From positions 159,558-223,557 of the forward strand of contig NZ_JASCXN010000006.1 of assembly GCF_030010625.1 (NCBI RefSeq): 64,000 bases of DNA, written 5' to 3'. The translations under genes were made by a program, and so were the position numbers. This document shows positions 63,102 to 64,000 of the stretch, piece after piece. The notes beneath the pieces were generated by a model. That model worked only from the letters and a program-made list of their open reading frames with translations. It had not been told where the DNA came from and searched no databases. Each line of letters begins with the position of its first letter. Within the stretch, counting starts at the first letter, position 1. The stretch comes from Streptomyces sp. CC208A. GTDB lineage: Bacteria; Actinomycetota; Actinomycetes; Streptomycetales; Streptomycetaceae.

Positions 63102-64000
63102 CTCACCCTTACGCCCCGACCGGCCGCCCCTCTCAGAAGGCGGCCGAGCGGTACGTCCTGATCTCCGCCGGCGCCGTCATCGTGGCCCTGACCATCGCCT
63201 CCTTCTGGCTGTCCTACGCCCACCTGGCCGAAGTCGCCGGCCAGCACGGCCTGGGCAGCGCCCGCGCCCGGCAGTGGGCATGGCCTGGAACGATCGACGC
63301 CTTCATCGTGACCGGCGAGCTGCTCATGCTGCGTGCAGGGCTGAGGCGCGTCACGGACTGGTGGGCGATCGGCCTGACGGTCACCGGCTCGGTGGGCTCC
63401 ATCGCACTGAACGTGGCCGGAGTCCGCGGCAGCAACGACGGACCTGTCCCGCTGCTCGACTACATCGTCGCCGCCGTCCCCCCAACCGCCGCCCTCCTCG
63501 CCTTCGGAGTCCTTATGCGGCAGATCCACCAACTCGTCGCACCGCAGCCGCGCACCGACGAAGGGGGCACCCCGGAGATGGGGACGGAGACCGGGACCGG
63601 AACGGGGACCGGGACCGAGACCGAGACCGGAACCGGGACCGAGACCGAGACCGGAACGGGGACCGGGACCGGAACGGGGACGGGGACCGAGACGGGGACC
63701 GGGACCGAGACGGGGACGGGGACCGAGACGGGGACCGGGACCGGAACGGGGACCGGGACCGGAACGGGGACCGGGACCGAGACCGAGACCGGAACCGGGA
63801 CCGAGACCGAGACCGGAACGGGGACCGGGACCGGAACGGGGACGGGGACCGGGACGGGGACCGGGACCGAGACGGGGACCGAGACCGAGACGGGGACCGA
63901 GACCGGAACGGGGACCGGGACCGGAACGGGGACCGGGACCGAGACGGGGACCGAGACCGAGACGGGGACCGAGACCGAGACGGGGACCGAGACCGAGACG
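63098..64000 (+). CDS. DUF2637 membrane protein with a (Gly/Glu)-Thr repeat tail (cut by window edge)
   Basis: ATG 63098 overlaps the WhiB stop. The first 150 residues hold four hydrophobic helices ([21 protein letters not shown], then [19 protein letters not shown]) typical of DUF2637 proteins, which are frequent in Streptomyces plasmids and integrative elements beside WhiB, Rep and transfer genes. From about residue 162 the frame becomes an unbroken run of Gly-Thr and Glu-Thr pairs, about 140 residues to the window edge with no stop. The tail is likely disordered. Confidence 0.85.
   Translation, partial: MTHPYAPTGRPSQKAAERYVLISAGAVIVALTIASFWLSYAHLAEVAGQHGLGSARARQWAWPGTIDAFIVTGELLMLRAGLRRVTDWWAIGLTVTGSVGSIALNVAGVRGSNDGPVPLLDYIVAAVPPTAALLAFGVLMRQIHQLVAPQPRTDEGGTPEMGTETGTGTGTGTETETGTGTETETGTGTGTGTGTGTETGTGTETGTGTETGTGTGTGTGTGTGTGTETETGTGTETETGTGTGTGTGTGTGTGTGTETGTETETGTETGTGTGTGTGTGTETGTETETGTETETGTETET
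63581..64000 (+). repeat. Hexanucleotide-type repeat GGGACC/GAGACC
   Basis: The 420 bases consist almost only of GGGACC, GGAACG, GGGACG, GAGACC and GAGACG units in varying order, all in the DUF2637 frame. The strand bias is extreme (G and A, few T). It reaches the window edge. Confidence 0.92.

Noticed and set aside
63581..64000. Origin iterons or CRISPR
   Set aside because: The hexamers keep the reading frame perfectly and continue the DUF2637 protein, so a coding repeat is the simpler reading.
1..64000. tRNA or rRNA genes
   Set aside because: I found no cloverleaf-like sequence with conserved T-arm bases and no ribosomal RNA motifs by reading. A tRNA scan would settle this.

Overview
The window looks like Streptomyces or a close relative. 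Base composition is about 70% G+C with strong third-position bias, GTG and TTG starts are common, and the gene content includes a class E sortase, a WhiB regulator, DUF2637, an MAB_1171c-type membrane protein and an ECF sigma factor. It is an accessory, mosaic region, possibly a chromosome arm or a linear plasmid. No ribosomal or transfer RNA gene and no CRISPR array is visible.

Layout. (1) 1-3496 and 8671-10891: a fragment at the left edge, a NUDIX gene, then an operon of ABC transporter, 27-residue peptide, APH-like kinase, NUDIX and MFS transporter. It resumes at 40786 with the MFS tail, a methyltransferase and a 30-residue peptide. (2) 3497-8664: a 5.2 kb Tn554-like element (Tn1) with three recombinase-type genes and a NUDIX passenger; it splits the kinase gene. 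(3) 10892-40785: a segment that splits the MFS gene and is best read as one 29.9 kb element (Tn2). Four recombinase-type genes sit at its left end. Its apparent cargo is a surface and secretion island: class E sortase, LAxTG-type metalloproteases, a sigma/anti-sigma/lectin fusion, a peptidoglycan-binding protein, a CAP-domain protein, a 2,496-residue LamG protein, a Crp-like regulator, a TlpA-like lipoprotein and CcdA. (4) 41769-45850: a minus-strand metal-response region with MerR and ArsR regulators, a CDF transporter and Cys-rich small proteins. (5) 45868-49879: a third recombinase trio, flanked by 13-bp near-identical direct repeats. (6) 49946-55700: a methyltransferase-NUDIX fusion, PIG-L deacetylase, LuxR-type regulator, a frameshifted MazG gene, two P-loop kinases, a decayed methyltransferase and an IS5-family insertion. 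(7) 55700-58200: a lower-G+C islet with an ImmA/IrrE-type protease and an MAB_1171c-type membrane protein. (8) 58197-64000: a HAD hydrolase, an XRE regulator and a plasmid- or phage-like replication module (Rep-like, DnaC-like, WhiB, DUF2637) that runs off the right edge in a long (Gly/Glu)-Thr repeat.

How the pieces fit. The main result is that one translationally coupled operon has been hit twice by tyrosine-recombinase elements in the same orientation. Removing each element with a 6-bp core restores the kinase and the MFS reading frame exactly. In both elements the recombinase genes sit next to the left end and the passengers lie to the right, as in Tn554. The second element would then be an unusually large cargo carrier that moves a cell-surface module as a unit.
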